From NCBI GenBank assembly GCA_965224205.1, contig CBDCYN010000009.1, positions 124,001-188,000 of the forward strand: a DNA stretch of 64,000 nt, read 5' to 3'. Position numbers and translations under genes: made by a program. Under the pieces are notes generated by a model. The model saw nothing but the letters and a program-made list of their open reading frames with translations. It was not told the DNA's origin and did no database searches. Below, one piece after another: positions 36,139 to 45,678 of the stretch. Positions within the stretch are counted from its first letter, which is position 1. Every line of letters starts with the position of its first letter. Origin of the DNA: CBDCYN01 sp965224205 (GTDB lineage Bacteria > Planctomycetota > Phycisphaerae > Phycisphaerales > Phycisphaeraceae).

Positions 36139-39100
36139 ATGATGCATCGCCAAACCGGCATTTCTGAAACCTCCCCGGACGCGTCCGTCCCACCCAATGG
36201 GTCTGACCCGGTGCCCCACCTGACCGGGGGGCGACGCTGTTGGCCAGCTCGCACGGCGCATCGCCTAGGGGCCTGTGGTCGTCGCCTCGCCGGGTTCGCC
36301 GTGGCGGTCATCCTGGGCGGCACCGTGGGCGGCTGCCAACCTGGTGCCGACACGCCGCAGCCGACCCCCGTGGCGCCGAAGCAGCCGGTCGCAGCCCAAG
36401 AAACGCGCGAGGTCTTGCCGGTCGTACCGCCCCCGGGTCTAGATGAGAAGCTTGTGACCCCCCATCAGGGGCCTGCTCTGGAGAAGGCGCGGATATCGCT
36501 CGATCAGATCCTCGCCGCTCTGCCCCGGGCCGTCCTATCTACAAGCCGTCGAGGATCACACCGGTTGGGAACACCCGGAACCCCCTAGCAGCGATGAAGA
36601 GGATGATAAAGAGGATGAAGCGAAGGATCATCACCCAGGCCCCTGCGACCCAACCCAGTGACGAGGAAGACCCCCAGCCGCCGCTTTCCGTTCAGCTTAA
36701 GTACCTCCAAGGTCGGTTAGCGTGGCGGCAGGGCCACCCCTTCAAGGCCACCCAGCACCTCCAGGCAGCGCTTCGGATCTGCCCGAAGTGCCCCGAGATC
36801 TTGAGGCTGCTGGGGAATATTGATATGCGTTCCGGCAACCAAGCCCGCGGCGCTCGTATGTTAGAGAAAGCGGTCTTGTACGACCCGCTTGATATCGAAA
36901 GCCTCATGCTCCTGGGGCGGTACCGGGCGTCCGAGGGCAAATGGGCCGAATCGATCGTGACGCTAGCAACCGCCCAACGCACCAACGCCCCGAAAACCGA
37001 TCCCGCGCTCAAGCCGTTGTTGCAGTACCTGCTGGGCAACGCGCTGACCCGGCAGGGCTACGACCAAGCCGCTCTAGCGCAGATCTCGGGTTTCCTCAAA
37101 ACCTCGATGCGGTTCGACCGGACCACCCGTCTGGTCCGGGAACTGGCGCTGCTGGTTCAGAAGCGGGGATCGATCTGGCAATTAGCCGGCGACGCCCACA
37201 ACCGCATGAACGATCCTGTTCGAGCCATCAAGGCCTACCTCAAGGCGCTCAAGCATCAGCCCCAAACGCACGACGACCTGGTGCGGCGATCGTCTATACC
37301 TACCTGCGGCTCAACGACCCGGAATCGGCCAAAGAAGCCGTCCTGGCCTACCTGGATCAAGCCGGCTCGAACGAGGACTCGGTCGGGCTCGTGCGGTATC
37401 TTGCGGGCCATCACGACGGGCAAGCCAACGGGTTCATCGCTGAGCTGCAAAGGATCTACGACCGTGAAGACCGCCCGGCCCCTTTGGCGATCGCGATCGC
37501 GGACCTGATGGAAACGCCCCGAGCCCGGTCCTTTCTGGTTCACCACCTCAACGACCATCCCGCCGATCGCGGCGTGTTTGAATCGCTGCTGGGCCGCGTA
37601 ATCTCGGGCCCCGCCGAGCCGATCGCCCAAGCGACTTCGGCGCTAGAGATTACCGCAGCCGTCGTCTCCCAGCTGCCCACCGCGGCCCGGGCATATAGCG
37701 ATCTTCTCATCGCGGCGGTCCACCCCACCGACGCCCTGCAACAGGCCCTCGAGCCTCTGGCCGCGCCACAGGACGCTGGCTGGGTCTACCGCCTTCTTAT
37801 TCGCCAAGGTCTTATCACAGCTCGGCGACGACGCCCAAGCCGTCGCGCAACTCGAACAAGTGGTCGACCGCCACCCGGCGCTGCTCGACCCCCGCCTGGA
37901 GCTGGCCACGCAGCTGATCGACCGCGGTGATTTCGAACAAGGCGGCCTGCTGCTCGATCAAGCCCCTGACCCCGACAACCCCGAGGTGGTTCAGCTAAGG
38001 GTAAGGCTGCTGCGCCTCACCGGCCGCGAGGAGGAGGCGTTAAAACTACTAGACCGTTTGATCGGTCAGCAGCCTCACCACATGCAGTTGGCGATCGACA
38101 AGGCCAAGCTCCAGTTATCTCTGGCCACCCCCGAGGCCGCCGAGCAAACGCTGCTGGTCGCGCTGGACCACCAGCCCACCGCTGAATCGGTCTACCGGGA
38201 ACTGATCAAGCTCTACGAATCCGGGCGGCTGCGTCACGCGACCGACGGGTACCGCAGGCTGCTGCGTCGGCTGTGGTCGACGATCCCCCACTCGCGGGTA
38301 GCCCGGGTCGAGCGTGCGCGGGTGCTGGCGGCTCAGAACAAGTTCGACCAGGCCCAGCCGTTGCTAAGAAAACTGTTGTCTGAACAGCCCGATGACCTGG
38401 CGCGCGTTGGATATCCTGCTGTCCGTCCTGGCCCAAGACGACCGTGTCGATGAATCGGATAAACTCCTCACCCAGCGGCTCGAAGCCGATCCTCACAGCC
38501 GCGACCTGCTAGCGGTGGCGATGCGGTACTACCAGCGGACGGACAACCAACGCCGCATCATCGAGACCGCCCAACGGCTGCTGCCGCTCTTGACCCAAAA
38601 AGAACCCAGGGACGTCCAGGCCATCGATACGCTGCCTGGCGGTGACCAGCCAAGCCGGAGGCAGCGATCAGGTCGACCAGTGGCTCGAGCGTCAGCTCGA
38701 GGACAAGCCGACGGACCGGGAGCTGCTGGCCCTGGCGCAGCGGCATTACTCGAGGACCGACAACGCGCCCAAGTTATTCGAGGTGACCAAGCGGTACCTT
38801 TCGCTTCAACCACCCAGCTACGAACGTGACCTGGGCATCGCGGCGTTGTGTCTCCAAAATGACACCCCCAAGAGGCAGCGACGCTCCTTATCGAGCTGCT
38901 CGACGACCCCAACGCCGACCCCCCGGTGCTGGCGCGGCTGCTGGGACAGGCGTTGAACGAATCGGATCAGCCCCAACAGACCGATGAACGCTACCGAGAA
39001 CTCATCGAGCGCTTCCCGGACCGCGCTGCGGACATGCGTTTCGACTGGGCGATGCTCTGTGAACGCCGCGGCGACCGCGACCAGGCCGAGCAGATCCTCA

Positions 39101-39681
39101 CCGAACTGCTCAAAGACCACCCCGATCACCCCAGGGCCAACAACGCTTTAGGGTATACCTGGGCCGACCAGAATAGGAACCTCGACCGCGCCTACAAGAT
39201 GATCCAGATCGCGGTCCGTGCCGAGCCCGACAGCGCCCCATTCCTCGATTCGATGGGCTGGGTGCTCTATAAACTCAAGCGATACGATGAAGCGGTCCGG
39301 TGGCTAGAACGCGCCGCCGCAGCCCCGACCGGGCAGTACCCGTAATCCTCGATCACCTCGGCGACGCGCAGTACCGTGCGGGTCACCCCCAAAGACGCCG
39401 TGGCCTCCTGGAAAGCCGCCCAAAACGCTTTCGACGCAGAGGGGGTGGACCCTGAAATTGATTCAGAACTTGTCGGGCTCAAGGACCGGCTTCAAAACAA
39501 GATCCAAGACGCCGACGCCCAGCGTCCCCCCGTTGTCGCCACCGTGCCCGGTGAAACACCCGCCCAGCCGGGATCTGACCCCCAACCACAACCGCAAGAA
39601 AACAGCCCACCCCCCACCGCCGATCCAGTGGATCAAGACGAAAAAAACACGGCGTCTGATTCGCTTATTCCAGGGCCGTGA
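36139..39681 (+). pseudogene. large TPR lipoprotein, read through about nine frame changes
   Basis: Successive frames form one coherent protein of about 1,180 residues. It begins with a signal peptide and lipobox-like TVGGC (FAVAVILGGTVGGCQPGADT), continues with a Pro-rich and acidic linker, then many TPR pairs: GHPFKATQHLQAALRICPKC, ARMLEKAVLYDPLDIESLML, AQAVAQLEQVVDRHPALLDP, DQAEQILTELLKDHPDHPRA, YDEAVRWLERAAAA. It ends in a Pro/Gln-rich tail. Frame changes lie near 36535, 36650, 37285, 37805, 38395, 38640, 38870, 39340 and 39390. Segments between them are clean and TPR-like without in-frame stops, which argues for assembly indels rather than an old pseudogene. If real, it would be a membrane-anchored scaffold. 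Confidence 0.75.
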
Positions 39682-39922
39682 CCCCGCCCCCCCTACCCCG
39701 ACGGTCATTCGGATCGGATAGGCTCCGATTTTGGCCACCCCCCCACCCGTCATGCCCACTTGTCGTGGGATTGCGTCGCTCCGGGAGAAGCCCTAAAATG
39801 ATATCGTCTTTGTTGACAAAAATTTGAAGATTCCAGTGCACCCCTGGGGGCAGTCGTTCGACGCCAACAGGATGGGACACGAGCCCCGACAGGACTTAGC
39901 AGGTCAAAAGGAGAGTCGTTCG

Positions 39923-40391
39923 ATGGCTGACCCTCGCCCGAGGTTATATGAAGGTTTGTTCTTGTTAGCGCAACACGCGGTAGCTGAGGACTTCTCAAAA
40001 TGTTGTCGAGCACCTTGAGAAGATCATGCAGCACGCCGGCGCAGAGGTGCTCGTCCTAAAGAAATGGAATGAGTGCCGCCTGGCTTATGAGATCCGTGGC
40101 CAGAAGCGGGGCACATACCTGCTGGTCTACTTCAAGGTCCAGGGCCAACAGATCGCCACCATCGAGCGGGACTGCAACCTCTCGGAGACCATCCTCCGGC
40201 ATATGATCCTCCAAGCACACCATATCGGCGAAACCGGAGCTGGAACTAGCCCAAAGCGATGAGAAGACGGTCGCCACAGAAGCGGCGTTGCGGGCCAAGA
40301 CGCGAACAATGCAAATGACAACGTAGCCAACACCGATCCGGTCGGCGTGGGCTCCAAGCCCGCCAGCGACCCCGCGCCCGCCGGGGCCTAG
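39923..40391 (+). CDS. rpsF: ribosomal protein bS6 (three frame changes as read)
   Basis: The start is firm: AAAGGAGAG at 39907-39915, then ATG at 39923 giving RLYEGLFLLAQHAVAED. A shift near 39991-40000 leads to VVEHLEKIMQHAGAEVLVLK, KWNECRLAYEIRGQKRGTYL and LVYFKVQGQQIATIERDCNL followed by SETILRHMILQ, the core of bS6. Two more shifts (near 40236 and 40298) give ELELAQSDEKTVATEAALRA and a natural DANNANDN tail ending at 40391. bS6 binds 16S rRNA with bS18 in the 30S platform. Since the gene is normally essential, the breaks are most simply sequencing errors. It heads the rpsF-ssb-rplI group. Confidence 0.85.
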
Positions 40392-40455
40392 CCCGGTGCC
40401 CGGCCGCCAGCCGCCACGCACCGCGTTTATCGCCCCCCTAGCGGAGAAACGTTTC

Positions 40456-40950
40456 ATGCCCAACCTTAACCCGTGTCTTGCTGATGGGGAACCTCACCCG
40501 CGACCCCGAGCTGCGCTACCTGCCCAGCAACACCCCGGTGGTTAACCTTGGCTTGGCGATCAACCGCCGGTGGCGCAGCCAGGCAGGGGGAAATGCAGGA
40601 GGAAACGACGTTCGTCGACTGCGAGGCGTTCGGCCGCACCGCCGAGGTAATCAACCAGTACCTGCGCAAGGGCCGGCCGATCTTCATCGAGGGCCGGCTG
40701 CGGCTCGATCAGTGGGCAGGACCGCGACGGCAACAACCGCTCGAGGCTGCGTGTCGTGGTTGAAAACTTCCAGTTCGTCGACTCCCGTGGCGACGACGCC
40801 AGGCCACCGGCGGCCCCCTCAGCCCCGGGCTACCACGCCCCCGCGCCGTCCTCGCCATCACACCAGGAGCCCAACAACCCCGCGCCGCCGCCTGCACCCG
40901 AAGACCTCAACCCATACATCCAACCCAAGGAAGAGGATATCCCATTCTAA
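40456..40950 (+). CDS. ssb: single-stranded DNA-binding protein (three frame changes as read)
   Basis: Joined frames give MPNLNRVLLMGNLTRDPELR, YLPSNTPVVNLGLAINRRWR, EETTFVDCEAFGRTAEVINQ, YLRKGRPIFIEGRLRLDQW and RLRVVVENFQF, the OB fold of SSB. A Pro-rich linker follows, ending DIPF, the acidic C-terminal tip that recruits repair and replication proteins. The breaks fall in homopolymers: CCC at 40470-40472, GGGGG at 40586-40590 and GGG at 40714-40716; removing one base from each restores one frame of about 164 residues. Essential in bacteria, so assembly error is favoured. Confidence 0.87.
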
Positions 40951-41035
40951 CCCGAGGGATCGCTCGGTTCTGTGGTGGCAGCCCGACGTCAATCTTACTT
41001 GCCCCACCCGCGATTCACGGGGCACCGGGGTTGTC

Positions 41036-41053
41036 CCAAGACTGCGGTCTTGG
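41036..41053 (+). promoter_or_regulatory. stem-loop in the rplI leader
   Basis: CCAAGAC (41036-41042) pairs with GTCTTGG (41047-41053) around a 4-nt loop, about 50 nt before the rplI ATG. A ribosomal-protein leader structure is possible; no known motif recognised. Confidence 0.3.
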
Positions 41054-41101
41054 TAGAACAGGTCACCGATACGGACGAATGAAGATAAGAAGGAACAGGC
41101 T

Positions 41102-41659
41102 ATGAAGACGGTTGATCTGCTGCTCATGGACAACGTGGAAAACCTTGGCATCATCGGCGATGTCGTGAAGGTCAAGCCGGGTTACGCCCGCAATTACCTC
41201 CTGCCCCGTGGCCTGGCCACCCAACCCACCCCCGGGTCTATCGCCCGGCTCGCCGAAGCCAAAGCCGAGATGGAAGCCAAGCTTAAGGTTATCCGTGAAA
41301 AGCAGCAGGCGCTTCTCGAAAAGATTGAAGACCTCGAGATCACCATCCAAAGATCCGCCAATGAGCAGGGCGTCCTCTTCGCCGCGGTCTCAGCCCTCGA
41401 GATCGCCGAAGCCCTTCAAAGCCAGGGCTACCCGGTCGAAGAACGCGCCGTCCGCCCGCATGAATCGATCAAACGCCTGGATTCTTACGAGGTCACCATC
41501 GTCTTAGCCGCGGATCTCAAAACCACGATCAAGCTGTGGATCGTCTCCGATAAACCCGCCGAAGAGCTCAACACCGACGGCGAACAGCCCTCCGCCGAGG
41601 ACGAAGACGTCGAACTCGAAGGCGAACTGCTACCCGAAGGCGAGTCGACCCCGGCTTAG
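41102..41659 (+). CDS. rplI: ribosomal protein bL9
   Basis: A 185-residue 50S protein. The N-terminal domain has the bL9 signature: LLLMDNVENLGIIGDVVKVK, PGYARNYLLPRGLAT. The long connecting helix (IARLAEAKAEMEAKLKVIRE) and C-terminal domain (GVLFAAVSALEIAEALQSQG) follow. A 30-residue acidic tail (AEDEDVELEGELLPEGE) is an addition to the usual 150-residue form. AAGGAAC precedes the ATG. rpsR, usually between ssb and rplI, is absent: the 150-bp gap is too short for it. Confidence 0.95.
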   Translation: MKTVDLLLMDNVENLGIIGDVVKVKPGYARNYLLPRGLATQPTPGSIARLAEAKAEMEAKLKVIREKQQALLEKIEDLEITIQRSANEQGVLFAAVSALEIAEALQSQGYPVEERAVRPHESIKRLDSYEVTIVLAADLKTTIKLWIVSDKPAEELNTDGEQPSAEDEDVELEGELLPEGESTPA

Positions 41660-41693
41660 GGCTCTATCAGGGTTGAAATTTCGAATCCGCCGC

Positions 41694-41729
41694 TCAGCGA
41701 GCCGCGACCATCAGGGAGCGGTTTCTTAC
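41694..41729 (-). repeat. intergenic repeat R2, copy 4 (inverted)
   Basis: AGCGAGCCGCGACCATCAGG followed by GAGCGGTTTCTTA, the reverse complement of the R2 core. It is followed by a 13-bp tandem duplication (ACTTTCACACCTT twice, 41728-41753). Confidence 0.65.
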
Positions 41730-41810
41730 TTTCACACCTTACTTTCACACCTTGGATTGATAAAGAATCCGCTCCTCACACGTCATTCAAAATACCGTGC
41801 CAACTGTTGA

Positions 41811-42774
41811 CTACGCCGCCCGCCCTACCGGTATCGCGCACACCCGATCAGAACCCTCCCCGGCAGCCTTGGACCGCCCCAAGACCCGCATCACCAGTCG
41901 CCGGTACTGAGACTGGTAAAGCCGCGTCTCCCGGAAATAACCCGCCTGCTGCCCGATCGCCAACGCCGCCCGGCCCGCAGCTCTGCGAAACAGCAAGCAG
42001 TCTTGGAGCGAAACCGAACCGTCGTGATCAAACATCCCCAGGTCTCGGGCACGCATCGCCCCGAACCCCGTCAACCCCGGGAACAACAACGCCGCGCGGC
42101 TGGTGGCGATCTGACGATTGACCGATCCCGACCCGCCGCTGCCGCGATTGGCCCCGACGCTTCGCCCGTGCAACCGGTACCGCACCAGCGGCTGCGACAG
42201 GTTCGCCATACGGGTCGTCGCCGCCATCCGCAGCCACAGGTCGTAGTCTTGCCCGGGCTTGAGGTCACCGTAATTCCCCGCCGCCAAGACCGCTGCCCGG
42301 CGGAACATCACCGTTGGGTGGTTCAGCGCGTTGCAGAACCGCAGCCGCCAGCGGATCTCCGCGTCACCGGTCTCTACCGTCCACGCCCCCGGCCGGTCGT
42401 GACCCCGCTCGTCGATGAACTGGATATCCGTCCCCACCACACCCACGTTGTGGTGTTTTTCGATAAACGCAACCTGCTCGGCCAGCCGGTGCGGGAGATT
42501 GACGTCGTCGGCATCGATCCGCGCACACCAAGGCGTCTGGGCCATCTCGACCATCGCCGCCAACGACGCCCCCAAACCCATCGGCCGGTCAACGACAACA
42601 AACGCCGCGAAGCTGCTTCGGGACCCACCGCCGCAACTCATACGCGGACCCGTCGGTCGACCCGTTGTCCCACGCGATGACCCTGAAGTGCTGGTAGGTT
42701 TGAGCCGCGATCGATTCGAGCGTCGCCGTCAGGTACGGCATCGCGTTCTTAACCGGCAGTAACCACGTGACCAC
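41811..42774 (-). pseudogene. family 2 (GT-A) glycosyltransferase, one frameshift as read
   Basis: The N-terminal frame gives VTWLLPVKNAMPYLTATLES, IAAQTYQHFRVIAWDNGSTD, GSAYELRRW. A shift near 42605-42625 continues VVVDRPMGLGASLAAMVEMA, CARIDADDVNLPHRLAEQVA and GQDYDLWLRMAATTRMANLS, typical of GT2 enzymes with the ARxDADD nucleotide-sugar/metal motif. Total is about 320 residues. One extra base explains the break, so it may be intact in the organism. The start is uncertain; the GTG at 42774 is a guess, just inside the end of the upstream gene. Donor and acceptor are unknown; context suggests polysaccharide assembly. Confidence 0.75.
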
Positions 42775-42817
42775 CTCTTGCGGGCACGATACCGAGACCG
42801 CCAGCGGTTTACCCCCA

Positions 42818-43753
42818 TCAACCGGCTGGCTCTTCGTCCATTTCTGGCTTTGAGGAACGGCCCCCCACCACTTTCGCCACCATCGGGTGCAGCCCGCGGG
42901 GCACCATCCGGCGAGCCACAAACCGGGCCGGCCCGTCCGTCATCATTTCCGCGCGACGCATCGGCCCCAACCACGCGCCGCTCCGCCGCCGCCATCTCGC
43001 CACCAGCCCCCGCAGCGCCGCGCTGTCATGACCCGCGTACCGATCCATGACCTGCCTCGTGTACGGGTCGTGGTAATCCACATGATCCGGCTCAAACCTC
43101 CCCCGTAGCGCCAGCTCCGCCCCGAGACTCGCCCACCCTAGCCGCCGATCCCCCGCTTCCAAGAAGTGACGCCACGTCTGCTCGATGTTGTCCATGTGGA
43201 ACCGCGCGGTGCCCATGCGGCTGCCCCGCACCGCGGCGCGGACCTTCACCCCCTTGTGGACCCCGAAGTGGAAGGCCTGAAAATCGGTCGGGTCCGGGCT
43301 GTGGTACGCCGCGGGGGCTAAATCATCGCGGTCGTAACGGATGCATCGGGGATCCACCGAGGCGCGATCGACGAACACCCGCTCATCATGGAGCCGCCAC
43401 CGCACACGGCTTCGATAAACGTGCAGCCCCTCGATCAGCCGATTGCTAAACCAGTCGTGGACCGACACAATCAGCGCCTCGACCGTATCGTAAGCTTCCT
43501 CGTTGAACCGGGTCACGACATATTCAAAAAAACGATCGTCGGCCAGCACCATGTCCGCGTCGACCTTGATGAATAGATCGAAATCCTCAGCCCGGGACAT
43601 AAAATGCCGGTAGAGCTTGTCGTGCGCCGCCTTATTGGGCAGGCCGCGGACGATAAAATGCTCGAACCCATGGTGGGTCTGGCGGTTGATCGCTGCGACA
43701 CAATCGTCAAACTCATTCTCGATCGTGTAAAGCGTGCCGACGAGGATACGCAT
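42818..43753 (-). CDS. putative glycosyltransferase-like protein of the polysaccharide cluster
   Basis: A 311-residue protein beginning MRILVGTLYTIENEFDDCVA. It contains a GT-A-like core: HHGFEHFIVRGLPNKAAH, then DLFIKVDADMVLADDRFFEY, where the DAD corresponds to a DxD motif. The C-terminal half includes a His/Asp-rich section (FHFGVHKGVKVRAAVRGSRM; RFHMDNIEQTWRHF) and a basic Trp/Arg-rich end. I do not recognise a defined family. The start at 43753 is chosen over 43816 because the GT core begins there; no strong ribosome binding site is seen. Confidence 0.7.
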   Translation of the reverse strand: MRILVGTLYTIENEFDDCVAAINRQTHHGFEHFIVRGLPNKAAHDKLYRHFMSRAEDFDLFIKVDADMVLADDRFFEYVVTRFNEEAYDTVEALIVSVHDWFSNRLIEGLHVYRSRVRWRLHDERVFVDRASVDPRCIRYDRDDLAPAAYHSPDPTDFQAFHFGVHKGVKVRAAVRGSRMGTARFHMDNIEQTWRHFLEAGDRRLGWASLGAELALRGRFEPDHVDYHDPYTRQVMDRYAGHDSAALRGLVARWRRRSGAWLGPMRRAEMMTDGPARFVARRMVPRGLHPMVAKVVGGRSSKPEMDEEPAG

Positions 43754-43817
43754 CCAGCAGGAGCCCCGGCATAGGGTTAAGAAGAATACGTCGGGCAAAC
43801 AACATACGGGATCCACA

Positions 43818-43850
43818 GCGACGAGCCGCGACCATCAGGCAGCAGTCCGC
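43818..43850 (-). repeat. intergenic repeat R2, copy 5 (inverted)
   Basis: ACGAGCCGCGACCATCAGGC followed by AGCAGTCCGCG. It lies in the 139-bp gap between two same-strand genes of the polysaccharide cluster. Confidence 0.6.
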
Positions 43851-43892
43851 GAATCTCTCCAGGCGCCCTCTAGCAATCGTCCCCTCGCTAGA

Positions 43893-45641
43893 TCACGCCG
43901 CCCTGGCGATCCGCGGATCGGCGACAAACCAAAACCGCGACCATCTTTCATCTTCCCTGCCCGGGAACCGGCACAACAGATCGATCGCCTGCTTTTCCTT
44001 GTGCAGATCAACCGGGACCTGACTTGGATCCGTCACGCGTTGCACGTTATGGCGGCCGCGCGTCGAGGCGTACACCCAATACCCCTGCCAGGAGAGAAAA
44101 TCGAACAGCTGCGCGAACCCCGCCCCGTAGTCGCCGCTGAACATCGACACCTCCACCATCAACGCCGGGCCGAACCGCTTCAGCGCCTGCTGCCCCCCCC
44201 GAAGCACCGCCAGCTCCGAGCCGTCGACGTTGATCCTGATCACATCGAGTCGGTCGATCTTGCGGTCCTTCACGTACCGATCGATCGACGTCGCTTCATA
44301 CGTGTGCCGGGTTTCGAACGCCCCCTGAAAAACCGTGTCCAGCGCCCGACGGGCTTGCGGCGTCGCCCGAACCTCGGCAGAGTCGGCTTCGGGCACCGAC
44401 GGGGTCATAAACCCGCCCGTGCCTTGGCACGGGGTATTGAAGGTCACCGGCCCGGGTTCCTGGTCCAGCGCTAACTGCACGGCTTCCACGTTCACGAGCC
44501 CGTTCCGCCGCACCGTCCGCTGCAGCTGGCGAAAATTCTTTGGGTCGACCTCAAAGCTGTGCACCCGACCGGTGGCCCCTACTGTTTTAGCGGTGATCGC
44601 GGTCGATACCCCGACTTTAGCCCCCGCGTCGATCACGGTATCACCCCGCCGCAGGTACCCCGCCAAGAACGCGTCGGCTTCCCGTCCGTGGTAACCCCGT
44701 TTCGCCACCGATTGCCACAGTTTGTTGAGACGGTCGGGGACCACGCTTACCCCGGATTCGAGGTGGACCGGGTCGTACCGCCGAGCCCAATTACGGACCT
44801 TGATCACCGCTTTCCCGATGACCGGCAGCGGCGCCATCGCGGTGGCGATCCGTCCGGGGACCCGGTTCACATCCTGAAGAATACCCCCCCGCCGCCGCGG
44901 CTCGACGTCGCTGACCATCATCGCGTACCGCCCAAACTCATCACGCGTGTACGGGGCTAAATCAAACCACTTGCAGCGGCGTTGACGCAGCTCGTTGTCC
45001 ACCACCGGGCGGTAGACCCGCTTGTGCACATCGTCGAGGATCACCACCGCACCCGGCTTCTCGCACGCCAAGTCCAGAACCTTCGCAAGCGATTGTGCCC
45101 GCAACGTCATCGCCCCCAGGTCATGAAAGATTAGGTCAAACGCCTCGTGTCGATCGGCCCCGAAGGTCTCCCAAGAGATCAGCCCCTGGGTCGAAAGCTT
45201 GTTCTGACGCAGGTACGCAGCGGTCCGGTCGAGCCAATGATCGTCGTCATCCACCGAAACCACGGTGGTGCCGGGTCGCTGCGTCGCGTATGACCGAAAG
45301 ACATACGAGCTGAACCCCGACCCGAGATCCAGCACCCGCTTTGGCCCCAGCACCTCGCACAGCACCCCCAGCAGCGTCGCGGTCTCAAACGACACACCCA
45401 TCAGCCGGGTCGATACCGATGTAACATACCGCTCGTACGGCTCGATCAATTCTTTACGTATGCTCTCAGCTCGGGCGGCGTAACTGGACAGCATCGGGAA
45501 ACGCACCCACAACCGCCGAAGGTTCCACGCCTGTTGAATCCGTCGCCGATACCCACGCAGGCCGGTCACAGCCCTAGCGCTTGAAGGGGGCATCGTTGGC
45601 TCGGGCCGCAATGTCAGTCGTGGGCTCGTGTCCATGCCCAT
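43893..45641 (-). CDS. double methyltransferase: class I SAM domain plus FkbM-type domain
   Basis: About 582 residues from the Met at 45641. The N-terminal half (about 75-240) is a Rossmann methyltransferase: LGPKRVLDLGSGFSSYVFRS (motif I), TVVSVDDDDHW, FDLIFHDLGAM, VVILDDVHK. The C-terminal half (about 310-560) is FkbM-like: RRGDTVIDAGAKVGVSTAIT, GRVHSFEVDPKNFRQLQRTV, the EATSIDRYV segment and RLDVIRINVDGSELAVLRGG. FkbM enzymes O-methylate sugars or hydroxyls. Two methyltransferases in one chain within a polysaccharide export cluster suggest two modifications of the same glycan. Upstream starts at 45689 overlap the ABC gene end. Confidence 0.82.
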   Translation of the reverse strand: MGMDTSPRLTLRPEPTMPPSSARAVTGLRGYRRRIQQAWNLRRLWVRFPMLSSYAARAESIRKELIEPYERYVTSVSTRLMGVSFETATLLGVLCEVLGPKRVLDLGSGFSSYVFRSYATQRPGTTVVSVDDDDHWLDRTAAYLRQNKLSTQGLISWETFGADRHEAFDLIFHDLGAMTLRAQSLAKVLDLACEKPGAVVILDDVHKRVYRPVVDNELRQRRCKWFDLAPYTRDEFGRYAMMVSDVEPRRRGGILQDVNRVPGRIATAMAPLPVIGKAVIKVRNWARRYDPVHLESGVSVVPDRLNKLWQSVAKRGYHGREADAFLAGYLRRGDTVIDAGAKVGVSTAITAKTVGATGRVHSFEVDPKNFRQLQRTVRRNGLVNVEAVQLALDQEPGPVTFNTPCQGTGGFMTPSVPEADSAEVRATPQARRALDTVFQGAFETRHTYEATSIDRYVKDRKIDRLDVIRINVDGSELAVLRGGQQALKRFGPALMVEVSMFSGDYGAGFAQLFDFLSWQGYWVYASTRGRHNVQRVTDPSQVPVDLHKEKQAIDLLCRFPGREDERWSRFWFVADPRIARAA

Positions 45642-45678
45642 GCGTTCATGCCTTTCATGGGAAACCTCTGCCAGGCCG

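Noticed and set aside
41728..41753. 13-bp tandem duplication after rplI as the start of a longer repeat array
   Set aside because: Only two units are present and they lie beside an R2 copy; more likely a local slippage.
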